A stretch of 64,000 bases of DNA from Serilophus lunatus (lineage: Eukaryota; Chordata; Aves; Passeriformes; Eurylaimidae), in the NCBI GenBank assembly GCA_013399895.1, contig VXBA01006146.1, positions 311,263-375,262 on the forward strand. The letters run 5' to 3'. Shown here one piece after another: positions 47,441 to 60,000 of the stretch. The translations under genes and the position numbers were made by a program. How positions within the stretch are numbered: position 1 is the first letter of the stretch; the number at the start of each line of letters is the position of its first letter. The notes under the pieces were generated by a model. The model saw nothing but the letters and a program-made list of their open reading frames with translations. It made no database searches and was not told the origin of the DNA.

Positions 47441-50400
47441 TGTTTTGATGGGGAGTAAAACCGCGTGACAATGCACTCTGAGCTAAACATGCTTTTGTTC
47501 TTTTGTTACACACCAACCCAAATAAAGCACTGTTGGCTGAGCCAAAACAAAGCTGGATTTAGCAGCAAGTGCACGTACTCCCAAAGTCTTTATTACCAGG
47601 CAAAGCCATGTCTGTGTTGGGCATCCCTACTGAAGAGAGTATTTGAAATTCAGGTGCCTAGCACAAGAGGGGCAAAATCTTACAGAGTCAGGTTCACAAA
47701 GAGCAAGAATTTTACAGAAGCTTCTGGATCGGACAAGCACCAAATGATTTGGTGAAAGAGGCAGTGGTATAGACCTCTTCCAAGAGCCAGGGAAGCCAAA
47801 GCAGGACTGCTGCTTCAGGTCTGACTCCACCCGAAGAGCAGCATTCCTGCAGTGGTGTGCAGTTGCATCACTTGGAAAAAAGATCAATACTTCCACGCCA
47901 AGGTGAACAAGACAACTGCTATTTTTCCATCACTGGGCCAGACTCACGTTATCTTTTGCGAGGTGGCCCTTGTATCATACTCATTCTTTGTCAGACATAA
48001 AGGACTGACCCTGTTAATCGACACTGTGCCTGAAAATACATACCTAAAACTGACCTTAATGCTTGCAACCCATAGTTTTCTAATGATTTTCAGAGAGCTC
48101 CATACTGCTGGAGAACAAAGCAGTACATATCATCAGACAGCAATGCAAACACCACGGCCAGGAGTCACTGAGGAAACCAGAAACATCTCGGACATTCTTC
48201 CTCACCCTGACCACTAGAGGTGTACCACTGCAAATGCACGAGAGCCAAGGATATCTCTAAATATCAAAAAAATTTCCTCAAACAAGGTGTGATTTATTAC
48301 ACAGCAAGAATTTTTGAAAAAAAAAAAAGGGTTATTGCAGCAGTCTGCTAATGAGGCCAATCAATTCAAATCCTTCTTTCTTTCCCCAAGATTTCATTCC
48401 AGGTTGTTTACTCTGCTGTCTGAAATTAAGTATTTGTGTCTACACAGCTAACACACCTTTGATTCTCCAATTCATCACACATTTGGATTGTACTGGAGGT
48501 AAATATTTGCAGCTGGAGAGTAGACAGTTGAGAATTTAAACATAACTATTGCTATTTCTATTTATTCCAGCCTGTTCCTCTGCCGAAATGGAAAGGGTGA
48601 GAAAAGAATCTGTCATCTACAAGGGGTAAAGGCCAAGATTCCTTATTCAGGGTATTCACACACCACCACAACTTACAGTCAATACCACATGTTTTTTTCT
48701 GGACACCTCTTGGCAGAAACACAGAACACATTCATATGTTCTGACATTCTGAGGAGTTTTTCCTGCAATCACAATTATGTAAAAGATGTTGATGAAACCA
48801 AAAAAACTCCAGCCTCCACTGATTACGGTGACTGCCATTCTCCAAAGGAGCCCAATGGGTCCTTATTAACTATAGATATTATCTAGTGACACTGCTGGTT
48901 TTAGCCTGGCATTCCCCCTCAGGATACAGCTGAAACCAATCAGGTAAGTAATTAGGCAAAAGATGATCATAGCAAGGTTGAAAATATAATGGAAAAATGA
49001 ATATTTAAAAAGAGCTGAATATACAGTTTAGGGAAAATGGAAGTGATGGAAAATGACAACTCATGGGGGAAAGAAGGGACAGGAAAAAAATAAGGCTTTT
49101 TTACAGTTTTTGGAAGAATGGTTAAGTATTTTTAATTTTGACATTGAACTACTGCAAGAATAGTAAAACAGGATCAAAATCTGTTAAAAGTCCAAATAAA
49201 GAATTACCTCTGCACTAGACACATAACCTTGCCTGATAGAACTGCAATCCCTGCAAAGGCTGTAGTAAGGATTTTGACTTCCTCTTTACCTTTCCTTTGC
49301 CTCTTTCTACAGCAAATGACATTTTTCTTCAGCTAGGGATTGGTGGCTTTGTACGAATACAAAGGGCATTTCCTACATGAGTCCTAAACATTCAGTAATT
49401 ATGTCTTTGAGTCTTTTGAGAGAAAATTGCAGAAAAATGTAAGTACGACAGGGACATGTGTAACTGATCAAGCCTGAAAAAGGTACAAGGATCCTAAATC
49501 TCCTTTCGATTTCATGTACAATATCAATTCTGGGCTACGTCCCTTCCTGCCCATTTATATTATTCTTGGGAAACAAGTGTTGGCAATCAGCTCAGATAAT
49601 ACTCATCAAGTATGTCTGATCTGGAATTGTTTTCAAAACCAGTATTCTTCATAATAAAAAAAATTGATTTAACACCATGGCTATGGCTAACATTTCACAT
49701 TACTTTTATTTAGCTTAAACAAATCCCCAGATATGCTTTTACTCCAGTGGATTTGCAACTAGAAGGAATTTGCTCACCTATTTTCAAATGGATTCACAAT
49801 AAAACGTTAAACTTTGAGTCTGTACTATTTTAGCTAAATACCTGACTGAAGGGGAAGGTACAACTTCATTTTCATACAACTTCATCTGAAAAGCCACTCC
49901 ATGTTCTGTGATGGCTCCCAAGGGGAAAGGACCACAAAGACTTTCAAAGCACTGGAGAAACACTTGACTGAACCCTTCAGGCCCCAATAAAACAGACTTA
50001 TTTTTTTCGGGCTACTTTGCAATGAAGCTGTAAAATGGAAAAAGAGAGAAGAGTAAAAAATGGACATGGTAATGGAGGAAGAGTGGAAATTACATTTAAT
50101 AGGGCTATAAAATTTTGCCTGACTCAGATCAAATGCCTCTGTCATTGCTGTCAGGCAAAATTATAGCGGATCAGTATTAACTGCATTCTTTTGAATCTGT
50201 AGTCTGGTTTTTCATATTGATTTGTTTTAATGGGTTAATATAGAATCCTTAAAAAAGTTTGTATAGGTGCATATATGAGTGGTAGCCAGAAATGCTGAAT
50301 TTGTGTGTGCATGCATGTGTACATTCTGTTTCATTTTTCTCCCATTTACCACATGAACATCTTTTCAAACACATTCATTATTGTGACAACAGGTTGAATC

Positions 50401-53400
50401 TGCAATTCACCATCTGCCTAAACAACATTAACCTTCATGCAACCTCATGTTATTATTGTTGGGCTTTGTCTGAAATTTAAAATCCTCCTAATACAAGCTA
50501 GGGGGGACAACCCTTATATTTAGCATCATTGGTTTCTATTATACACACGACCACCCTTCTCTAATGCACTCTGAAACTTGTATTTGAGATGCATTTTATT
50601 TACTGAAAGCAGCCAGACTCTTATTTTAAGACAGCAATAGTGTGTTAGGAACTGCCTCATACCCCTGGACAGCCTTCTGACACCCCCGTGGCCTCCCCAG
50701 ACTTCTGCCTTTCAGCAGTTGCTGCTTCTGGATGACACTGATGGGCTGCTGAAGTACATCACCCAATTCCCTCTTCTCCACTTCTAGAGACACGACTACC
50801 AGGTTTGCCAACCACCTTACGTACCACAATGCTATTCCTACAGAATCCTTTCAAAGGACCGCAAGTACTTCTGGATGTTGAGTTTCCACTGGAAAACAGA
50901 GCCAAGTTCCTCTAGTGGGAGCATTAACACAGCTTGGTGTTGCAACATTAGCACTTCAAGGCAGCAGCACCGCAACCAGCCTGCGCCTCCTGACAGCAAA
51001 AGTACAGAGTGAGAGTAAGAAAGTTCAGTGAATACTGACTGTATCACGCTTGTCCTACTGTTCTCATGAGAGCTCAAAACCTTCCCATGCACCCAAATCT
51101 AACCCTCCTGACAGAAAACTGATTATACATACACTTACAGCATGTGGGCAGATGAATAAAGGATCAGCTCTATTACTTCTAAAAAATGTCTTGTATTAGA
51201 GCCATTTAAATAAAAACCCAGTTCAAAAACTCTTTCCTGAAAGTATCTCACAGTTTAATAACCCAGGATACAGCATCACTGTATTACTTTTCCAGAGAAG
51301 GAGGTACCACTATCTGCTATTTGCCATGTATTTCCAACTCAAATTCTTAATGTAATTTGGGTACTGTGTCTCAAACATGACCACAGAAGGCAAAAGAACC
51401 ACTTCCTGATTCAAATGGAAAATGAAGCAGTTTTACTGAGATTGTTGCAGATTCTGAAATTAATATTTCTGCAATATTAAAGATATTTTTACATAAAACA
51501 TAAATGTTTATACTTTAAATTGCTGCTTTCCTACTAGCCATAACTTGTATTGCCTGTCAGCTAGATAACTCAGCATACTTTGATCCAGAAAGGACAAATG
51601 TAGGATTTCTTTCAAAAGCATTTTGGAAGACAATACTTCGCTATTTTTCTTATTTTTGAGAACATGCTGGTTCCTTGGCTTTCCACAAACCTACAGCCTT
51701 TAACTTCTTATGTTTCCTCTCCTTAGAGATCACACTGCCCCATGCTGAATCCCTTGCTCAGTTCTACACAGACCTTTCCACTGTGACTTCCATTATCCAT
51801 TAGCAAAATATTTTTATATATAGCACACAATTCACTTTCATCATCCACTACCATTCTATCCTTAACATTCAGAAATTAAGTTGGTCTCTGCTCCAAATAA
51901 CCTTGAAATCTAACCTTGTAGGAAGAGTTCCTTTGTAGTGATGAGGTGTGAGTCCAGTTGCTGCCATGGTGGGTTTTGTTGTTTCTTTTCTCCTGTGTGA
52001 TTGCATTAGCACCTTATGAAGTGGTATGGAACTAAGGTACAAGGTAGAAACCAGAATCAAGCCCTCAGACATACTGGGAAAGGTTGGATCTGCATCTGAA
52101 ATCTGAAATTTCTGCTTCTCCCTGGTCATAACCAAGGATAAGTGTTTCTGCCTTCGATGTAAATCATCAGACCCACCAGTAGCAAGGGCTGCCCTGGGAA
52201 TGTAGGGTCCCAGTCCTGCAGAGGCTGAATGACACACCTGAGGATTTAGATGCCACTGATAGCAAAGATGCGTCGCTTTGAAAATAAACATCTTTGTTTT
52301 GTTTCTGCATGCTTGTTTGCTCTAAATGCTTTAGCTGAGCCTCAATAGCAATATTTCACTGGGAGAACATTATCTCTTGACAATTATGCAATTCTATTAA
52401 CATCATTGTCTTTTTAATCTATGAAAGGTTACATTAAACAGAAAGAAGACACACAGGAGACTAGAGAAAGGAAAGTACCTACCCTTTTGGGGAAAAAACC
52501 CCCCATTATTCAAATGATCATCCTGACATTTATTTTTATATGAAGGAAAATAGAACAAGAGACATAACAGAGTGTTTTGGTGACCTGAATACCAACAGAA
52601 AGTAAATTTAAAAAATAAATGCAAATGACAGGACATATTCTTTCCTCTGCTCAAATAGCTTTATAAGGATGGGGTGAATAACTGTGAAATGGCTATTCCA
52701 GCCATTGCTGGACTGCCTGACAAAGCAGATGGAAGAGGATGATCTAAGGTACAATACCTTACTATACACCCTTAGCTACCTAAAGAGTCTGAGAAAACCA
52801 AAAGCAACCACTGCTTCTGAAACATTAGCAGAGTAACAGCCTTCACAAAAAAATGAAAAACATCTACCAACTGCAATTTATCTGCCCAGCACCTGATGAA
52901 AATTCCAGCAAATTTTCCATTACTATATGTACCGACCCAAGAACATTTATTTCAAACCATACACCCAAGTGAGTTGCCTGGAGCAAAGAGGAGCTGCAGG
53001 CTTCCTCTGCATGTGGAGGTGGAGCATCACAGTACTGATGAACACATGACAGGTGGATAGAATTTGCTTATTTTTCTTAATCCACAAAGCTGAGGAAAAA
53101 AGGCCCTAATCAATCCAATAGGTTGTACACTCTGAATACTCTGCTCAGTTCTATCCAGAAAGCTTCCTCCTAATCTTGACTACAATTCAGAATTGTCTCT
53201 GTGTCCAAACATATCGCTCCTTTTGTTCCTTCCAAAATGCCATCTTTCAGCTGGGGTTGCTGCCTAGCAGCATATGAACCTCTGGAAGTTGGGAAATGCT
53301 TGTCTGACTCCCTGAGTACTTGTGGAATGTGGTTTTTAATTAACTTTGGGAGAAAGGTGGGCAGAGACATGGGGGAGAATAGCACATTCTTCTTTCCAAA

Positions 53401-54477
53401 GCTGAAATAAATGTGCATATGTGTTTTTCATCAAGAATAGGCAATGGACAATTGAGACAGCAGAGAATTTACTCATGTTCAGAACACTGCAATTGACTGC
53501 AATTTCCTACCTTTGAGATCCCATTAGTTATTAGTTAGAAGAGTTCAGAAAAATCTGTTTATGGCCATTATCTGTTCAAGTGCATCTGGAAGGGCTTATG
53601 ACCTGTACTTAACTGGCTCTTTGCCTCGCTTGAGTACTCTTTTATCTTCCCTTTCCGATGCTGTGCTGCCTTTTGTACACAGTGTAGGAGGAGTCTGTGA
53701 CCACAATCCAGAAAGTACAGAGAACATATGTTCTGTTAGGGCTTGAGAGGTTGTACAGTGAATGGATGGGACACCCAAAGCAGAAGGGAAACATTGAGGG
53801 CATCTTGTTAGAGAGCTGACACTGTGTTCTGAAAAAGCTGAACAATAGAAAAACTGCTGAAGAATACTAGGAATTGCACCACTATTTGACATTAGGGCAA
53901 AACCACTAAGAGCCAGGTTATGAACACTGCACATGTATGAGTAGAGGTATTATGAGCTGGTTCTTGGAATTCAAACTTCACCAGGGAAATGGTACATCCA
54001 GCCCTCAGATTTTTCTTACCTGCTCTTTTCCTAATTTTCATTTTGAGACTTGTGCTCTGCACATTGCTGCTGCCAGACAAAGGTAAAGAAATACTAGTAG
54101 TTCAGTGTGCAGAGCTAGTGTAAGGCATGAAAGTGCAGAAACACTTTATTTTATATCTAGGAAAACATGTATTTACAATGGTGCTCCTCACAGAACAATC
54201 TCCTCACCCTTTACTAAGGAGTCAGAATTGCTCATTCTGAAACTGTAATTTCTTACCTGTCTTTACCTTAGATGACTGATCAGAAGACTGTATTTTTAAC
54301 AGAAGCAAGGGGTAATGTCTGCCACAGGTCAGAACCTACAAGAACTTAACACTTAGAAAAAATGCTGTACACATTCTTACTTTGTTTGTTACTAGACAGC
54401 GCTTTGGCTTAGAATACAGCAATTAGACAACTGAGAAACTTCTACCAGCCCACATTTTCTCTGTGAGAAAGTGTGAA

Positions 54478-54540
54478 CAGACATAGAAATGTTAGTTAGA
54501 AGGTATATCTGGAGGTCATGAGTCCAACCTCGCTCTTGGT
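54478..54540 (-). mobile_element. Short CR1 3'-end remnant
   Basis: The plus-strand sequence ACATAGAAATGTTAGTTAGA followed by ATCTGGAGGTCATGAGTCCA and ACCTCGCTC resembles the reverse complement of a CR1 3' terminus ('tctggaggtcatctagtccaacctccc'). Only this terminal part is recognisable; beyond it the sequence is unique to my eye. Confidence 0.5.
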
Positions 54541-57500
54541 GATTCTACTTCTCCAAACCTATTCAAAACAAACTGGCAATATGCAAACATTGTGTTTTCC
54601 AAACAATTAATTTCTTCATAGGCAATGAGTAAAAGATCTGTAAGTAAAACCACCTCTGAAGATAGAAAGAGATTACATCTCTCTCTCTAGCTATGAGAAG
54701 GCTGGATCTGCAAGGTGACCAGTTGTTACTGCTACTTTTATTTACACTGAACTCAAACCATAAAACCAGCCTCTGACTGGCCTTCCTCACCCACAGGGAA
54801 AGCTGGTCATGGCACACAAGTGCGCTTGTATGAACACAGTCCTGCATGTCTCTGTGAACAAAGGTAAGTCCTGAGAATGTTGTGTGTTCTGCTCAGTCTC
54901 TGCCAAGCAGATCTCCAGTAGATGGCTGAATACACAGTGGGCTGCTTCTAAGAACTATTTCTCTGACAAACAACACTTCCACTTGACATCACGTTATTCC
55001 TACCAAAGTCTGCTCGAAATAAAACTGAGCACTGGAACAACTCATTGCACCAAGAGAGCAGGGCAACATTAAAGATCAGAACATCACATTTTTCCTTTTT
55101 AAAAAAATCTAAGCTATTTAGGCACTAAAGTTCTGTCGACGTTCCAACAGTTGTGTTACAGAAGTGTCTCTCACTAGCACCACCTGCACGTGCCAACAGC
55201 CAATAAAGACACACCTGGACAATATTAATACAGCCAGACATTGCAGAAAACATAAATTAGTCCCTGTGGGGGGAATATTATGGGCTGTAATTTCAGTTCA
55301 AGCTTCTATGACAATACAAGCCAAGAGACTGGAATCTGAATCACACTGAACCTAATGAGACATGGTGGCTGTGGAAAGTCATCTACAGCTTTCCTTGTAA
55401 AAGGTATGCTGTCCTAATAAGTGAAATGGTTTTACATGCCTGTTAGCAGTTTCCACCAAGGCCAGTCCAATTTCAGAACTCATTCTTTAATTGTGACATT
55501 ACCTGAGAAGAAGTTTTTCCAAATGCCAGGGTAAATGAGCATCAACAAGGCAATGGATCTAAAACCAAACATGCTCTGTAGACAGACATCAGTATATATA
55601 GAGACAGATTCAATTAAGTAACATTTACCTGGGCTCTTATCTTCCAGACCTGCTCCTAGACCACCATGCTTAAGCCCAGATGCCTTGAAAAGATTTTAAC
55701 TGGCCAGGAAAATGTGCTTCATGGAATGGGCAAAGCTTTGGATACATAAATGTTCAGATGAAGTTCTCCTCTGACTGCTAATTAGAATGAAGTGCCACCC
55801 AGCTCCATATGGTAGCCAAGTACATCAGCATCATTGAGGTAGGATTACCTGACTCATTACATGGCATAGCAGAAAGTGAGACTCTTCTGGAGATTGATGA
55901 TGTTCAGAATGAAGGACTGTGTTTTTTGCTTGTTTTTTTGCTTTTTTCTAAAAGAATAGCAAGAAGTCCTTGGCATTAAGCCAGGAATCCTGGCTTAGTT
56001 TTAGAAACTGTACAAAAGACACCCACGGAGATGTTTTTTCTATTATTGAACCTGTACTAACTATTAGAAGAGTTAGAAAAAGTGTTATAGATCTGCTGAA
56101 GTTAAAACACCTGCTGTTCCTAACAATCTCCAATTTGCTGCTGAGCTCAAAACACCCATTAGCTTTCTCTCTTCAGGGCATTGAAAGATTAGATAATCAA
56201 TTTTAAAAAGCAAACATCTGATGAGTGTCTGCTATTCATTTCTGATAAGTTTTGGATTCCTAAACTAACAATGGGCCATAAATGATATGATGTTTATGCC
56301 AACTGAACCTGGAGGGCTAAATATTTAAATTAGATGGTGCAAGTCCACGGACACATATCTATGTTCCTAATCATTCTTACTCACAGTATTTGTGAGTATT
56401 TTAACTGGCTCAAACACTTTTGACTTTGCCAAGCTATGTTCTTTGTCATGTGAATACAGAGAAAATGAGATTTTTAAAAATGGTTTAGATAGAAATAAAC
56501 ATATGTCCGTGTCAATTGAGAAAACTAGATACGTGGCACATTCAACACAAAGATTTCATCCTAACTTTTATGCATATTCCACATTTATGCAGAAAGGTAT
56601 TATCACATTTCAGACTTACCACCTGCCAGCTCTGTCTTGATAAAACCTTGTGTGTGCCTGCTATGACTCCTTGCAAATGCACAGCAAAACTGTTTAACAT
56701 AAACCACCTTTATCCAAAAGGTTTACCTAAAAGGGACATCACATAACCACAACTGTTGTGCAAGTAAGGAAAGCTGTAACGTACAGCTGGTTACTGTATG
56801 TCAGCTGAATTTATCAAGGTATGCCAATGCACACATTTCCAGGTAACCACCAAGATGAATGCTGTGTCAGAAAGCTGGAATCTACTGCACTTGTCTTCAG
56901 GTTAATGCAAATAAAGAAAAATCTGACAGGTCTGGCATACATAATCTCATTAAATTCTCTCAATTAGAAGCAGCTGAGCAGTAACACTTGGCATGTGTAC
57001 CGTGCCTTTTCTTTAGAGAACCTCCAAATGCTTTATTTAATTAAGGGCTGCATTTTCGCTCAAAAGAGTTTAACTGATTTGTCAAAACCTCATTTAAAAA
57101 AAACCAACTAAATAAAATAATCCCATGGAATATCCAGGAATAAAATCCAGCCTGTTTTATCCTCGCATCTTGTCTTTTACCATAAAAACAGAGACTCCCA
57201 TCTGAGGCATTGTGCCTTCTGAAGAGTAGGTTTGTGATAAAGAATCAATGGCATTTTGCCATCTACTGCTTTAAAACGTTAAGCGATCCTTTCTTCACCT
57301 TAATTTGTTCTGGGGCAAACATTAAAGATTAAAAGACATGCCTCTTCTCACTGTGTGCAGCCTGGATGGAGTGAAAGGCTATCATTCATGAAAACAGTGA
57401 GGAAATAGAACAGAGCTCCTGACAGGTTCTGCATGCAAACCGACTGTGAAATGACAAATTGTCTGACGTTACCTTCGCTGCAAGTGCCGGATGATTTCAC

Positions 57501-59609
57501 ATGGTTTACTCTCTGGTTGCAAGCCTCTACTCATGCACTGTGCAAGCAGCAGATAGACACTTAGCACTTATGCAAAATTCTCTGCAATGCACCTGCTTTC
57601 CTGCTTCTCATTTTGTGGATTTCCAGTTTAGATCTACTCATCATAGCAAACAGCACAACATTGACCCTACTAAGAAACAAAATTTAAGAATGTCATATGA
57701 GCTTCTTTCTTTGTTTGCTGGGCAAAACACCAAGAGGCCTAAATGCTTTGCTGCCAAGACAAAAATGTACATGAAAGTAAAAAAGGAAAAGGTTCTTTAA
57801 TCCCATTCATGTGGCAGCCAAGGTAAAGACGGAAAGCCAAGCTGAAACCTGTTCCAAAGACACTTAAACACCATGCAAAACACCCTTGTGACTTTTAAAA
57901 AAAACATAACATCAGCTGAATTGGGTAAAACCACAAGCTAACTAAAAAAGCCTCAAATCTTAGATGTCATTCTGTTCTGCAGAGGAAGCCTTTGTAACTC
58001 ATGTGTAAGAGACAGAGGAGACAGCAAATGGGCATTGTGTAGGACTGTACAGAGAAAGGGGCAAAAGCCTGCTCGCTTGTTTTTTTTGCTTATTTATCAT
58101 CATTTTCTGTGCTTTAATACTAAAAGTTCATGAAATCCCTGGCTGACTATCACTTAGCCCCTCCATGGTTCCTGAGAAAGAACAGTCCAAACCAAAATCA
58201 GTCTTTTCAGTCACAGAGGAGCAGTTCACAGCCTTATCCCAAAATGTGGGTCCTGGGGCTCCCCCTAACAAACAGGCCAGTTGAGGCCAAAAGACCACAG
58301 CACCCTGGAAAAATCCATGACTATGTCTAAGATGGACAAGACTTGATTAAGAGAAGTGGGTTATTTTTCTTTGTTTAGCATAATCATGATTACAGTAATA
58401 TGCCTTCGAAATTTCCTGTGAACAAAATAAAACACCACAAATTATGTGCACCTTGGTTTGGGAGGCACAGCTAAAAAATCCACAACACAGTAGCAATATA
58501 GAACTGTCAAATACAGTTTTTCTACCATCTCTATGATTAAATTTTCTTTCAGACATTCATGGTTTTAAAATGAGATGTAAAAAGGATTATTATTAGTCTT
58601 ACACTTTAGGATACACAGAATTGTACAGAGCATAAGACGATGATTAAGATTTTAGTCTTAAAAAGACAGAAGAGTATATGTGAAAGAAAGTCAAGTAAGA
58701 GCAAAATTGGAAAGATTACAAAGGAGGAGGTAATAAGCTGTACTTGTATGAAGTAGAGTAGAAAAGAATTCATAACTAATAGGAGGGATGCAATAACGGT
58801 GACAAACAAAATAAGACATCATTCTGTGAATACTGGTAGTCCAAAAGGATGTGTAGGTCTGAAGGCAAGATAGATAGCAAGACTGGGAAAACATGGAATA
58901 AATTCCCTCTTCCATAAAATATTGTCCAGGTGGGTAAGCTCTGAACTATAATCAAGTATTTTTAAATGTAGCCAAAATCAGGGACTCTGAACTGCCACTT
59001 TTTCAAAAGAAATGTTGTGAGTCTTAATCTCCAACGCAAACCAGAATACTTCTGTTTAAAGGTAATAAAGTCTTCATTAAATAATTCCACTATGTGTTTT
59101 TTCCACCTACTGTACACATACTATGAATTATTGATAGCAAGCCCCAGGCAAAGGCAAAGGATAATAAAGAGAGATGAAGTGAAAGCTTAATTTTCTTTCT
59201 CAGGGTGAAGCAGGCTGAACTACAAGATTGATTCTGATCTGTTTACTCACAAGAGTAGTATCATCACTGCATGAATAGGCTGACTGATTTCAATGAAAAC
59301 TCAGAGTGTTGCATTATTCCATTCAGCTAATGGGATAAGAATCTGATTTAATTTGAATTAAGAGTGATTAAGGTGAGTGAGTAAGAAACAGAAAAACTAA
59401 AAACAATTCAAAGTGCAAGACACAACTTGATTTCTATCTCCTGAAAGTCCAAATTTCAGACCTGGGCTGTCCCCCAGAAAACTGTGGGAATACATCCTTC
59501 CATTATTTATTCTTGTCTTGTTAATACCCAGCTTCAAAACAGGGAACTAAAAGCAACCATGTCCTCAGATTCTGGCCCTTGAAACCAACTGTAGCGTTCA
59601 GCCCAAATT
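54541..59609 (-). other. ERBB4: ERBB4 intron 20, span with palindrome
   Basis: About 5.1 kb without recognisable gene or interspersed repeat, apart from the 21-bp palindrome at 55977-55997. Open frames are all under 100 codons and featureless. Confidence 0.72.
55977..55997. repeat. 21-bp palindrome (10-bp arms, 1-bp centre)
   Basis: TAAGCCAGGA is followed by a single A and then its exact reverse complement TCCTGGCTTA. It could bind a dimeric factor or simply be chance; no neighbouring motif supports a specific factor. Confidence 0.75.
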
Positions 59610-60000
59610 TGCTTCATAAACTTATCAAGCTCCATCTTAGAAGTCATGAATTATTTTGCCTCCATTACTTCTACTAAGTTTGAGAACCTTACCACTTATA
59701 CTGCCTAATAACCTTCTTCTAATCTCCACTCTAAATTTATTCATAGCCAGTTAAGACTCATTCATCCTCATGCCACTGCTGTCCTTTACCTCACATACTT
59801 GTTTTTCTCTTGGGTATTTAACCATGCTAAATTTATAGCTAACACTCAGCATACAAAACTTCATTTAGCTCAACTAAATATACCCAAACATTTACTCTAC
59901 TATGATGAAGCTTGCATACCCCCAAACCTCTACAGCTTTTACAATTTGACTTCATTTTCTGGGTACAAGAGGATGTTTTTCATTGTTACCTGGAGGAGGT
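59610..60000 (-). mobile_element. Ancient CR1-like fragment
   Basis: The plus strand has phrases typical of the reverse complement of old CR1 elements shared by birds and reptiles: 'tttgcctccattacttctactaagtttgagaacctt' type wording followed by CTGCCTAATAACCTTCTTCT and AATCTCCACTCTAAATTTAT. It is strongly diverged and AT-shifted. I infer CR1 origin from the order of these segments; boundaries are approximate. Confidence 0.55.

Larger units (their letters stand above)
44211..54477 (-). other. ERBB4: ERBB4 intron 20, distal span
   Basis: About 10.3 kb with no recognised interspersed repeat other than simple sequence: TA-rich runs at 46043-46130 and a TC run at 47420-47440. Runs of AAACC/AAAC near 44400 are low-complexity. 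No open frame has a recognisable domain. Confidence 0.72.
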
